14,526 nt of DNA. It comes from DASSFZ01 sp036514635. Its GTDB lineage: Bacteria; Chloroflexota; Anaerolineae; Fen-1058. The notes under the pieces were generated by a model, which searched no databases, had not been told where the DNA came from, and saw only the letters and a list, made by a program, of their open reading frames with translations. The position numbers and the translations under genes are program-made. The first letter of the stretch is position 1; each line of letters opens with the position of its first letter. Shown here piece after piece: positions 1 to 6,347 of this stretch. Location of the stretch: contig DATBWU010000111.1 of NCBI GenBank assembly GCA_036514635.1, forward strand, positions 1 through 14,526. Direction: 5' to 3'.

Positions 1-52
1 CCTCTCCTGATCAGATATCAGGAGAGGCGAAGGGGGTCGGGGGGTAAGGGTG
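1..52. repeat. C-rich intergenic repeat with perfect hairpin at the 3' end of the HD gene
   Basis: Positions 1-11 and 17-27 are a perfect 11-bp inverted repeat around a 5-nt loop. The adjoining 28-52 tract, read on the minus strand, is the C-rich pattern CTCACCCTTACCCCCCGACC. The same architecture (CTCACCCC..., then a C/T-rich hairpin) recurs at 4498-4583. The stop codon of the HD gene (11-13) lies inside the hairpin. It could act as a terminator for that gene, but any T tract would be outside the window, so I call it a repeat. Confidence 0.6.
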
Positions 53-1027
53 AGATATCACTCGCATCGGCCACTTGCCCTGCTTGCTGCTGATGTATTC
101 GAGTCGGGCGTGGCCAAATTCGGCGTCGATGGACGACAGCGGCTGCGCGCGCCCTTCGATCACCACGTCGGGATCGACGGTGCGCAGTTTGGTGCTGACA
201 CAGAAAGTCGGCGCGGTCTCATCCCAAACGAATTGCGTATCCGGCGAGATCAGGCGAAGCTGGCTCTGCAAGTCCGAATCGTTCGAGGCGTGCAGGTTGC
301 TCCATAGTCGATCGTCTGTGTCCCAGAGATCGGCCTCTTGAATGACGCCGAGCCGCAGGCCGGTTTTGATCGCGCGCGCGGCCAGTTCGTACAGCCCCAC
401 CTCGCGGAAGTTGGCCCAACTCTTCTCGTCGGCGGCGATGTACGTGTAGCCGATCCAGCGCGCGGCCGCCAGGTCGTCGACGGCGATGCGGCCCGCGTGC
501 ACGATCAAATGCTTCAGCGCAGACTGAACCTCGTCGTCCGAGGTCAGCCCTAGATCGCGGCTGTCGCGCAGAAAGTAATCGAGCCGATCGGCGCACAGCG
601 CGGGCGCAGGCTGTTCCAGCAGCGGGAAATCGTCTTCGTGCAGGAAGTCGCGCCAGTCGTAGCCGTGGCGAGCCAGCGCCGCCGGCACGTCGCTCGCCGC
701 CATGTACGGCTCTTTCATCTCTTCGTGATAACTCTGCCGGTCGTGCCCGTCGAAGACGTAATCGATGACGTGGCTGAACGCGGTGTGGCTGACGTCGTGC
801 AGTAGCGCGGCGATCTGCTCTGCCAGCGAGCCGCCCAATCGCCGAACCAGCAGCATCACGCCGACCGAGTGCTCGAAGCGCGTCGTGGCGCGCGTGATGC
901 CGAGCAGCCCGGTGATGCCGTGCTGCAACACGCCGCGCAGCCGTTGCATCGCGGCAGTGTGCATCAGGTCGATCAGGCTCGGCTCACTAATATCGATCGG
1001 GCCATACAGAGGGTCGTGATAGATCAT
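11..1027 (-). CDS. HD-domain phosphohydrolase (COG1078/dGTPase-like)
   Basis: A 338-residue soluble protein of the HD metal-dependent phosphohydrolase superfamily. Metal-ligand candidates are His53 (FEHSVG), His77-Asp78 (LLHDVSH) and Asp147 (CADRLDYFLRD). This spacing and the opening MIYHDPLYGPI resemble YdhJ/YwfO-type proteins, related to dGTP triphosphohydrolases; the true substrate is unknown. The frame stays open to 1570, but I start at ATG 1027: the family-like sequence begins there, a TTGACA promoter lies just upstream, and further upstream the frame is antisense to the TPR gene. GGTGAGA abuts the ATG as a weak ribosome site. The last ~14 residues (SHPYPPTPFASPDI) are encoded by the C-rich repeat at 11-52, so the C-terminus looks altered by repeat insertion. 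Confidence 0.9.
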   Translation of the reverse strand: MIYHDPLYGPIDISEPSLIDLMHTAAMQRLRGVLQHGITGLLGITRATTRFEHSVGVMLLVRRLGGSLAEQIAALLHDVSHTAFSHVIDYVFDGHDRQSYHEEMKEPYMAASDVPAALARHGYDWRDFLHEDDFPLLEQPAPALCADRLDYFLRDSRDLGLTSDDEVQSALKHLIVHAGRIAVDDLAAARWIGYTYIAADEKSWANFREVGLYELAARAIKTGLRLGVIQEADLWDTDDRLWSNLHASNDSDLQSQLRLISPDTQFVWDETAPTFCVSTKLRTVDPDVVIEGRAQPLSSIDAEFGHARLEYISSKQGKWPMRVISHPYPPTPFASPDI

Positions 1028-1041
1028 TCTCTCACCACGGC

Positions 1042-1069
1042 AATTTACCCGGTTCGCGGGAGATGTCAA
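1042..1069 (-). promoter_or_regulatory. Promoter of the HD phosphohydrolase gene
   Basis: On the minus strand a perfect TTGACA (1069-1064) is followed after 16 nt by TAAATT (1047-1042). The predicted start is near 1035, leaving a leader of under 10 nt before the ATG at 1027. It is back to back with the TPR-gene promoter at 1090-1098. Confidence 0.55.
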
Positions 1070-1089
1070 ATCGAGCGCCGAGTTCAATT

Positions 1090-1098
1090 TGCTATAAT
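1090..1098 (+). promoter_or_regulatory. Extended -10 promoter of the TPR gene, probably leaderless
   Basis: TGCTATAAT is a consensus extended -10 element (TG at 1090-1091, TATAAT 1093-1098). No good -35 hexamer is seen 17 nt upstream, as expected for extended -10 promoters. Only 7 nt separate TATAAT from the ATG at 1106, so transcription should start at or within a base or two of the start codon. No Shine-Dalgarno sequence is present (TCATCCTC precedes the ATG). Confidence 0.65.
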
Positions 1099-1105
1099 CA
1101 TCCTC

Positions 1106-2500
1106 ATGCGGTCGCGCATCACTCTGACGCTCGCGCTGACAGTCATCGTCGTTGTGTTGATCGCCGGTTCGGGCACGCCCGGCTCGAACGCGGCGCTCTT
1201 CATTCAACGCGGCGACGCGTATCGCGATGCTTATCTCTACACGGCTGCCGTCGATCAGTATCTCCAGGCGCTCGACCGCCAGCCGGACAACCCGATCCTC
1301 CTCTTGCGCCTGTGCGATGTTGGGCTGCGGCGCGGCCAGCCGGACGAATCGACGACTTATGCCGATCGTGCCGAACGCGCGAATGCCGATCCGGCAAGCG
1401 TGGCCGAATGCCGCGCGCGCATTGCCGCAGCGAACGGGCAGGCGAGCGAGTCGATGCGGCAATGGGCCATCGTCGCCGCCGCACGGCCGGCCGATCGGGC
1501 CGCGCGCTATCGCCTGCTCGACGCGCAGATCGCCGCGCACGATTGGCCGGCAGCGGGCGCTACCGCGCAAGCGCTGCTCGATGCCGACTCATCCGGCGCG
1601 ACCGCGTCGTTCTACGTCGGTGCGCTGCTCGCGCTTGACGATCCGTTACACGCGCGCCCGTACCTGGATCACGTGGGCACGCCGGAAGCGGCGGCGCTGG
1701 TGAGGGCGCTGGACGATCCGTTGAGCTACGCCAGTCGCTCGTATCGCGCCGTGTCGATCGGGCGCGTGTTCCTCGAATCCGATCGGCTGCCGCTGGCCTG
1801 GCGCGCGTTCGTCGCGGCGACGGCAGACGCTCCGAATTATTCCGACGCCTTCGCCTACCTCGGCATCACCTATGAGCGCCTCGGCGATGCGACGTTGGCG
1901 GCGGCTTTTCTCGATCGTGCGTTGGAGATCAACCCGGACTCGGCGGTTGCACATTATCTGCGGGGCGTGTATTCGTCCCGACGCAAGACGTGGGACGCCG
2001 CGCGCGCCGATCTGGATCGCGCGGCGCAACTCGACGCGCAGAATGCGCCGGTGGCGCTCGCGCTGGGGCGCGTCCTGGCCGAGCAGGGCGATTTCATCGG
2101 CGCGGAAAGTCAACTGCTGCGTGCAGCGGCGCTGGAGCCGGACAATCCCGACGGGTATCTGGCGCTGGCCGAGTTTTACATCGGCCGGCTGATCCGCGTG
2201 GCCGATAAGGGAGTGCCGGCGGCGCAGCGCGCGGTCGATCTCGCGCCGGACAGCGCGCACGCGCGCGATTGGCTGGGCTGGGGGCTGCATCTCATGGGAG
2301 ATCACCTGGCGGCCGAGATCGAGCTGCGCGAAGCGATCCGGCTCGATCCGATGCTGGCCCGCGCGCGGTTGCACCTGGGCAACCTGCTCGTCGATGTCGG
2401 CCGCATCGAAGAAGGGCGCACCGAGCTTCAGCGCGCCGTCGATCTCGACCCGGCGGGCGAGGTCGGGTCGCGGGCCAGGCAGTTGCTCGGCCAGCCGTGA
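1106..2500 (+). CDS. TPR-repeat protein with N-terminal signal anchor
   Basis: A 464-residue protein. Residues 4-21 form a hydrophobic segment after a basic start (MRSR), a signal anchor or uncleaved signal peptide with no lipobox Cys, so the bulk is probably extracytoplasmic. The rest is alpha-helical with many tetratricopeptide units, for example residues from about 29 (GDAYRDAYLYTAAVDQYLQA) and a C-terminal run with AYLGITYERLGD, ALGRVLAEQGDF and LGNLLVDVGRIEEG. TPR proteins scaffold protein-protein contacts; no enzymatic motif is visible. The frame opens at 869, but ATG 1106 is chosen because the promoter overlaps the upstream part and the signal anchor begins there. The partner is unknown, and the divergent HD gene is only a neighbour. 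Confidence 0.88.
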   Translation: MRSRITLTLALTVIVVVLIAGSGTPGSNAALFIQRGDAYRDAYLYTAAVDQYLQALDRQPDNPILLLRLCDVGLRRGQPDESTTYADRAERANADPASVAECRARIAAANGQASESMRQWAIVAAARPADRAARYRLLDAQIAAHDWPAAGATAQALLDADSSGATASFYVGALLALDDPLHARPYLDHVGTPEAAALVRALDDPLSYASRSYRAVSIGRVFLESDRLPLAWRAFVAATADAPNYSDAFAYLGITYERLGDATLAAAFLDRALEINPDSAVAHYLRGVYSSRRKTWDAARADLDRAAQLDAQNAPVALALGRVLAEQGDFIGAESQLLRAAALEPDNPDGYLALAEFYIGRLIRVADKGVPAAQRAVDLAPDSAHARDWLGWGLHLMGDHLAAEIELREAIRLDPMLARARLHLGNLLVDVGRIEEGRTELQRAVDLDPAGEVGSRARQLLGQP

Positions 2501-2509
2501 GGCTTCGAG

Positions 2510-2515
2510 TATAAT
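2510..2515 (+). promoter_or_regulatory. Candidate -10 element upstream of the 38-residue membrane protein gene
   Basis: A perfect TATAAT lies 10 bp after the TPR stop codon. No convincing -35 or TG extension accompanies it. The next plus-strand gene begins at 2680, so the leader would be about 160 nt, about 60 of which are the dyad repeat at 2561-2622. Confidence 0.35.
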
Positions 2516-2560
2516 TGCGCTGATTTGGCGCTGCCGGATCGAACGGGACGCTTCGCAGGA

Positions 2561-2622
2561 ACCGCGAAGACGCCAAGAACGCCAAGTTTTCCGAACCTTC
2601 GCGCCCTTCGCGCCTTTGCGGT
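2561..2622. repeat. Dyad repeat, family 1 (copy 1)
   Basis: Two 26-nt imperfect inverted arms (2561-2586 and 2597-2622; about 20 of 26 positions pair) around a 10-nt centre. The left arm begins ACCGCGAAGACGCCAAG and shows a roughly 9-nt periodicity of AAG/CGC blocks. The same design (ACCrCrGAGAC...GTCTCyGyGGT) recurs at 6628-6687, 9696-9749, 10843-10870 (one arm only) and 13428-13492. Confidence 0.75.
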
Positions 2623-2679
2623 GAGGCTTTTTCCCGCCCAAGCCGGAAGAGTCGCTGATTCTCAGTTTTGGAGTGAGCA

Positions 2680-2796
2680 ATGCCGAGACCGTCTACATCC
2701 CAACAGCGTGCCCAGCGCAACATGCGCATCCTGTTGATCATCATCTCGATCACGGTCATCCTGGCGATGATCGTGCAATTGCTGCCTCCGCGTTGA
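2680..2796 (+). CDS. 38-residue single-pass membrane miniprotein
   Basis: A short ORF of 38 codons with a textbook ribosome site: GGAG at 2670-2673, six bases before the ATG. The protein has a polar, positively charged N-terminus (MPRPSTSQQRAQRNMR), one hydrophobic helix of about 18 residues (ILLIIISITVILAMIVQL) and a three-residue tail ending PPR. By the positive-inside rule the N-terminus should be cytoplasmic. I do not recognise a family. Bacterial miniproteins of this size often bind larger membrane complexes, but no partner is indicated here; the next gene downstream (2908-3738) is convergent. Overlapping frames at this spot have no ribosome site and no sensible composition. Confidence 0.7.
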   Translation: MPRPSTSQQRAQRNMRILLIIISITVILAMIVQLLPPR

Positions 2797-2846
2797 AAGG
2801 CAGTATCCGCGCGAATCTGTGGAACCTGCGTCCGAGAGGATTTCGT

Positions 2847-2880
2847 CGGGCGGACTATCCCGCTGGAAGCGGAGCGCCCG
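2847..2880. other. Hairpin between convergent genes
   Basis: CGGGCG (2847-2852) pairs with CGCCCG (2875-2880), enclosing a second stem CCGCT-GGA-AGCGG. It lies between the convergent miniprotein gene and membrane-protein gene and could reduce read-through in both directions. No T tract follows, so a terminator call is not justified. Confidence 0.3.
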
Positions 2881-2907
2881 CGCGTATGTGTAGACGCGAC
2901 GGGTCTG

Positions 2908-3738
2908 TTATTTCGGCGCGTTGGCGATCATCAAGATGAGCGCGGCGAGGATCACGACGCCAAACTCGATCAAGACGCGGCGGGTCAGCTTGCCGAAGAG
3001 GCTCTGTGCGGCCATGCCGCTGATCGCGTAGAAGATCAGCACGAGCGCCAGGCCGGCCGTGGCCGCGTTGGCGTGCCAGTAGTTGAGCGCCCAGGTGCAT
3101 TCGCCGATCACCAGCGCGACAACCAGGCTGTACAGCACCACGCGCCTCGGCCCGGCGCGCGTCACCCACAGCAGGTCGATCGAGAGCAGCAGCGCCGCGA
3201 TCCCGATCAGCGTGGCCGTGATCAGGCTGCGCATGCGGGTCTGCCAGATCAGCGCGAATAGCCCGAAGGCCAGCACGTAGGCCAGCACGTTGAGCAGCAG
3301 TCGCCAGCGGCCGGCCGAAGGCGCATCGGGATCGACGGTGTCGAACTCGGCGCGGATGATGATCCACAGCGCGCCGCCCGCGAGCAGCATTTGAGCGGCC
3401 CAGGTCAGGCCGGTGTTGGCCTGGCTCAGCCATTGCGAGGCGGCGATGACGGTGAGCGCGGGCAGAATCCAGAACACGAAGGTCGGCCCGGCCTGGCCGG
3501 ATCGCACGCGGGGATGGGTCTGGATCAGCATATCGACGCCGGCGCAGGCCAGGCCGGCAGCCAGCAGAGTGATCAGGCCGGCGGGCGTGATGTTGATATC
3601 GAGCGCGGAGCCGAGGATCGATGCGCCGAGCGAGCGGCCAGGCGCGTTCAGCAGCGGGATCAGCGCCAGCGCCAGCAAGACCAGGCCGATGACGATGCTG
3701 AGCCGTTCGTGATTGATGGCAGGTTGTCGTTCCAGCAT
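2908..3738 (-). CDS. Polytopic membrane protein of unknown function (about nine helices)
   Basis: A 276-residue, very hydrophobic protein with about nine predicted transmembrane segments, beginning near residue 14 (LSIVIGLVLLALALIPLL) and ending near residue 273 (FGVVILAALILMIA). Loops are short, and no catalytic or transport signature is visible. It vaguely resembles DUF5656-type proteins from Chloroflexota; that is recollection, not a verified match. ATG 3738 is chosen because a near-consensus promoter ends 9 nt upstream. The gene has no Shine-Dalgarno sequence, which fits a leaderless transcript. It diverges from the prepilin peptidase, with 48 bp between the start codons. Confidence 0.8.
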   Translation of the reverse strand: MLERQPAINHERLSIVIGLVLLALALIPLLNAPGRSLGASILGSALDINITPAGLITLLAAGLACAGVDMLIQTHPRVRSGQAGPTFVFWILPALTVIAASQWLSQANTGLTWAAQMLLAGGALWIIIRAEFDTVDPDAPSAGRWRLLLNVLAYVLAFGLFALIWQTRMRSLITATLIGIAALLLSIDLLWVTRAGPRRVVLYSLVVALVIGECTWALNYWHANAATAGLALVLIFYAISGMAAQSLFGKLTRRVLIEFGVVILAALILMIANAPK

Positions 3739-3747
3739 GGCGGCGCG

Positions 3748-3776
3748 ATTCTACAGCCGGGGAAGGCAATTGTCAA
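3748..3776 (-). promoter_or_regulatory. Near-consensus promoter of the nine-helix membrane protein gene, near-leaderless
   Basis: On the minus strand TTGACA (3776-3771) is followed by exactly 17 nt and then TAGAAT (3753-3748). Nine nt separate the -10 from the ATG at 3738, so the 5' leader would be only 0-3 nt. The -35 box lies immediately beside the GAGGGAG (3778-3784) preceding the divergent prepilin peptidase, so polymerase at this promoter could interfere with expression of that gene. Confidence 0.75.
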
Positions 3777-3786
3777 CGAGGGAGCC

Positions 3787-4476
3787 GTGATTATTCTTTA
3801 TTCGCTGTTGGGGTTTGTCCTCGGCGCGCCGATTAACGCGCTGGCCGATGCGCTGCCGCTTCATCGACCACTGGCAGTGCCCGCCTACTTGCGGCGGCAA
3901 GGCCCGCTGCGCTTCCGCGAGGCTGCGGTTCACGCCGCCGGGGCCGTGTTGTTCGCGTTGTTGTGGGCGCGGCTGGGAACGCAGCCTGTACCGGCGGTGC
4001 TGCTCTCGTTCTATACGCTCGTCTTGTTGTTGGTCACCGTCACCGATTTAGAGCACAAGCGCATTCCCGACAAGGCGATCCTGCCGGCGATTGTAATCGC
4101 CGTACTGGGAGCGCCCTTGCGCTTCGGCGATGGCTGGGGGCTTGCTCTGCTGGCTGGCCTGATCGGTTTCCTTTTCTTTTATGCTGCCTACTGGTTGGGG
4201 AATCGAGTTTGGGGTCGCGGCGCGCTGGGGTGGGGCGACGTCAAGCTGGCCGCGTTCGTCGGGTTGATCAGCGGTTTTCCGCAGGTGTTCGTGGCGCTAA
4301 TCGTGGGGCTGTTCGCCGGCGGTCTGATCGGCGCGCTGTTACTCCTCACGCGCCGCGTATCGCTGCGCACAGCGATCCCCTATGGGCCGTTCATCGTCAT
4401 CGGGGGATTTTGCGCGATGGTGTGGGGCACGGAAATAATCCTCTGGTACGGGGGCCAATTCTCAGGAGGCGGATGA
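3787..4476 (+). CDS. Prepilin peptidase, A24 family (short form without the N-terminal Cys domain)
   Basis: A 229-residue integral membrane aspartic peptidase that would cleave type IV prepilin leader peptides at the cytoplasmic membrane face. Both catalytic aspartates are present: Asp87 in VTDLEHKRIPD and Asp151 in GWGDVKLAAF (the GxGD motif), followed by IPYGPFIVIGG near the end. The usual first cytoplasmic loop with two CxxC pairs, linked to N-methyltransferase activity in PilD, is absent; this loop (residues 21-46) is short, basic and Cys-free. The frame is open from 3391, but the upstream part is antisense to the neighbour. GTG 3787 with GAGGGAG two bases upstream is my choice; this spacing is short, so the start is uncertain. 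No pilin or pilus assembly genes are in the window. Confidence 0.85.
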   Translation: MIILYSLLGFVLGAPINALADALPLHRPLAVPAYLRRQGPLRFREAAVHAAGAVLFALLWARLGTQPVPAVLLSFYTLVLLLVTVTDLEHKRIPDKAILPAIVIAVLGAPLRFGDGWGLALLAGLIGFLFFYAAYWLGNRVWGRGALGWGDVKLAAFVGLISGFPQVFVALIVGLFAGGLIGALLLLTRRVSLRTAIPYGPFIVIGGFCAMVWGTEIILWYGGQFSGGG

Positions 4477-4497
4477 ACGCGGATTAACACAAGGTGA

Positions 4498-4583
4498 GCC
4501 TCACCCCCGGCCCCTCTCCTACGAGGAGAGGGGAGGAGCGCGTTTCCCCCTTCCCTCGCAGGGAAGGGGGCCAGGGGGTTAGG
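4498..4583. repeat. C-rich tandem hairpins (second copy of the 1-52 repeat type)
   Basis: CTCACCCCCGGCC leads into a perfect 10-bp hairpin (4511-4520 with 4524-4533, loop ACG). A second perfect 11-bp hairpin follows (4546-4556 with 4560-4570, loop CGC), then CCAGGGGGTTAGG. Each stem is purine-only on one side. Confidence 0.75.
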
Positions 4584-4627
4584 TCTAACCGCCGCGGTGA
4601 CTGCTCACGGGTCTTTGCGAGGCTATT

Positions 4628-4738
4628 GCCCGGAGTTCAAACTCCGGGCTGAAAAGAGGGAAGCCGGGTGAACCCGGCTGATCCGCCAGTCGGTTTCAGC
4701 CGACTTTCAGGTCATCAGCCGGGACGTTCACGTGTCCC
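4628..4738. repeat. Hairpin array with TTCA/TGAA loops (copy A)
   Basis: Four consecutive short hairpins: 4628-4649 (stem GCCCGGAGT), 4662-4679 (AGCCGGG, loop TGAA), 4689-4705 (AGTCGG, loop TTCA closed by a T-G pair) and 4721-4738 (GGGACG, loop TTCA). Stem sequences differ but all remain paired, while the loops keep TTCA or TGAA. A 26-bp block, 4628-4653, recurs exactly in reverse orientation at 11986-12011. Confidence 0.7.
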
Positions 4739-4824
4739 CCGCAGCGTAGCGGAGAGGGGACTTCTCGGCGACGCCGCGTGAGCAGTTACCATCCGTGCTC
4801 ATCTGTGTTCATCTGTGTCCCATT

Positions 4825-5928
4825 CTAATCCGTCAGCACGCGGGCGTCGTCGTGGGACCAGGCTACCCGGACCGGGTCGTTGACCCGATATTCGCCCAGC
4901 CCCTTGCCCGCCACGTTTTGAATCCGCGCCACGATCGATTCGCCCGACGGCAACTGCACGACGAAGCGTGTATCCGTGCCGATGTACACCACCTCGCGAA
5001 TCGTTCCACCCAGCGAGGCCGGGCCGGTTCCCTGAGGCCCGTACAGCATCAACTTCTCCGGGCGGACGATCACCGTCACCGGTTGGCCCCGCCGCAATGC
5101 GCCATCGTTTGCCTGCGCGAAGACTTGCTCGCCCGCGATGGAGACCTGAACCCGGCCATTCGTTTTATCCACTACCGTCGCGTTCAAGAAGTTGGATTCG
5201 CCGATGAAGTCGGCGACGAAACGGGTGGCCGGCTTCTCGTAGATCGTCACCGGATCGCCGACTTGCAAGAGCACACCACGGCTCATCACGCCGATGCGGT
5301 CGGACATCGTCAGCGCCTCTTCCTGGTCGTGCGTGACGTAGATGAAAGTGATGCCGACTTGGTGCTGCAAGTGCTTCAACTCGATCTGCATCTCCTTGCG
5401 CAATTTCAGGTCGAGCGCGCCGAGCGGCTCGTCGAGCAAGAGGACGGCGGGCCGGTTGACGAGCGCGCGCGCCAGCGCGACTCGCTGCTGCTGTCCGCCG
5501 GAGAGTTGCGACGGCTTGCGGTTGCCCAGGCCGGGCAGGCGCACGATGTCGAGCGCTTCCTGCGCGCGGCGCTCGCGCTCGGCGCGCGGTACATGCTTCA
5601 CCGCCAGCCCGAATGCCACGTTCTGCAGCACACTCAAGTGCGGAAAGAGCGCGTAGTTCTGAAAGACGGTGTTCACCGGGCGGCGATTCGGCGGCATGCG
5701 CGTCATCGGTTGGCCCTGGATGAGCACCTCGCCCTGGGTAGCCGACTCGAAACCGGCGATGAGGCGCAGCGTGGTGGTCTTGCCGCAGCCGCTGGGCCCG
5801 AGCAGCGTGAAGAACTCGCCGTTGCGCACGGACAGGCTCAAGTCCTGCACGGCGATCACGTCGCGCCCGGCGCGCTTGTCGGAGAAGACTTTGGTGATGT
5901 CGTTAAGCTCGACAGCGGAATCGTTCAC
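4825..5928 (-). CDS. potA: PotA-like ABC transporter ATPase (polyamine-type uptake)
   Basis: A 367-residue ATPase that would energise import of spermidine/putrescine or a related solute. The motifs are complete: Walker A GPSGCGKT (44-51), Q-loop Gln90 (VFQNYALFP), signature LSGGQQQR (142-149), Walker B VLLLDE (162-167) and switch His200 (VTHDQEEA). A TOBE-type regulatory domain occupies about 285-365, with the VRPEK motif typical of PotA/CysA-class subunits. It starts at GTG 5928, three bases after the upstream permease stop; AGAGGTGA overlapping that stop serves as ribosome site, so translation is probably coupled. The matching permease is truncated and no second permease or intact binding protein is present, so this transporter is probably non-functional or borrows partners encoded elsewhere. 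Substrate is inferred from family only. Confidence 0.9.
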   Translation of the reverse strand: MNDSAVELNDITKVFSDKRAGRDVIAVQDLSLSVRNGEFFTLLGPSGCGKTTTLRLIAGFESATQGEVLIQGQPMTRMPPNRRPVNTVFQNYALFPHLSVLQNVAFGLAVKHVPRAERERRAQEALDIVRLPGLGNRKPSQLSGGQQQRVALARALVNRPAVLLLDEPLGALDLKLRKEMQIELKHLQHQVGITFIYVTHDQEEALTMSDRIGVMSRGVLLQVGDPVTIYEKPATRFVADFIGESNFLNATVVDKTNGRVQVSIAGEQVFAQANDGALRRGQPVTVIVRPEKLMLYGPQGTGPASLGGTIREVVYIGTDTRFVVQLPSGESIVARIQNVAGKGLGEYRVNDPVRVAWSHDDARVLTD

Positions 5929-5931
5929 AGC

Positions 5932-6249
5932 TCACCTCTGCGCGGCGCGGGGCCGGCCCGCGCGCCGCAGCCATTCCGAGAACAAGACGATCAGCACGGA
6001 GACGATCATGATCACGGCGGTCAGCGCCACGACGATCGGCAGCCGGCTGGGAAAGCGCAATTGCGAGTAAAGGTAGATCGGCAACGTCGCCTCGGTGCCG
6101 ATGAGAAAGAACGTCACGGCGAACTCGTCGAACGAGGTCGTGAACGACGACAGGAACGCGGACACAATCGCCGGGGCCGAGATGGGCAGCGTCACGCGCA
6201 TCAGCGTGCCCCAGTACGATGCGCCCAGACTATTACTTTGGCCTTCCAA
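5932..6249 (-). pseudogene. potC: PotC-like permease, N-terminally truncated remnant
   Basis: About 105 residues matching the C-terminal third of a PotC/binding-protein-dependent permease: the EAA loop LGASYWGTLMRVTLP, then SAFLSSFTTSFDEF, and the last two membrane helices. PotC proteins are usually about 260-270 residues with six helices, so the first four helices are missing. Homology stops abruptly at the EAA loop near 6236-6240. The only upstream start is TTG 6249, and TAG at 6255-6253 closes the frame. The sequence beyond the break is lower in GC and does not continue the permease in any frame I read. This indicates deletion or rearrangement rather than a simple frameshift. Confidence 0.8.
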
Positions 6250-6347
6250 GACCTAATAAACTTTGGAAACGCAATAATCACACAGACCGAAGTTCGCTGA
6301 AGCGTTCGTAGCGGTCTATATAGTGGACTCGTCCTGCTGCTTCTTGT

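Larger units (their letters stand above)
4471..4821. repeat. Composite of nested inverted repeats filling the prepilin peptidase-potA gap
   Basis: This gene-free stretch is built almost wholly of inverted repeats. The outer pair is GATGAACGCGGATTAACACA-like (4471-4491) against 4790-4821, whose reverse complement reads ACACAGATGAACACAGATGA. A middle pair is GTGACTGCTCACG (4597-4609) against CGTGAGCAGTTAC (4777-4789), 12 of 13 paired. Inside are C-rich hairpins and a hairpin array, listed separately. The left end overlaps the prepilin peptidase stop codon (4474-4476), and the right end lies 3 bp from the potA stop codon. No ORF with coding character was seen. Confidence 0.65.

Noticed and set aside
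869..1105. N-terminal extension of the TPR protein from ATG 869
   Set aside because: The extension overlaps the HD gene in antisense and the extended -10 promoter at 1090-1098, and would bury the signal anchor.
1646..2680. 344-residue minus-strand frame opposite the TPR gene
   Set aside because: The TPR frame has clear repeats and a signal anchor; the minus frame starts in the dyad repeat and shows no domain.
4795..6300. 501-residue plus-strand frame across the potA/potC region
   Set aside because: It is antisense to PotA, which has all ABC motifs; the plus frame is Arg/His/Gln-rich with no recognisable domain, a GC-rich shadow.
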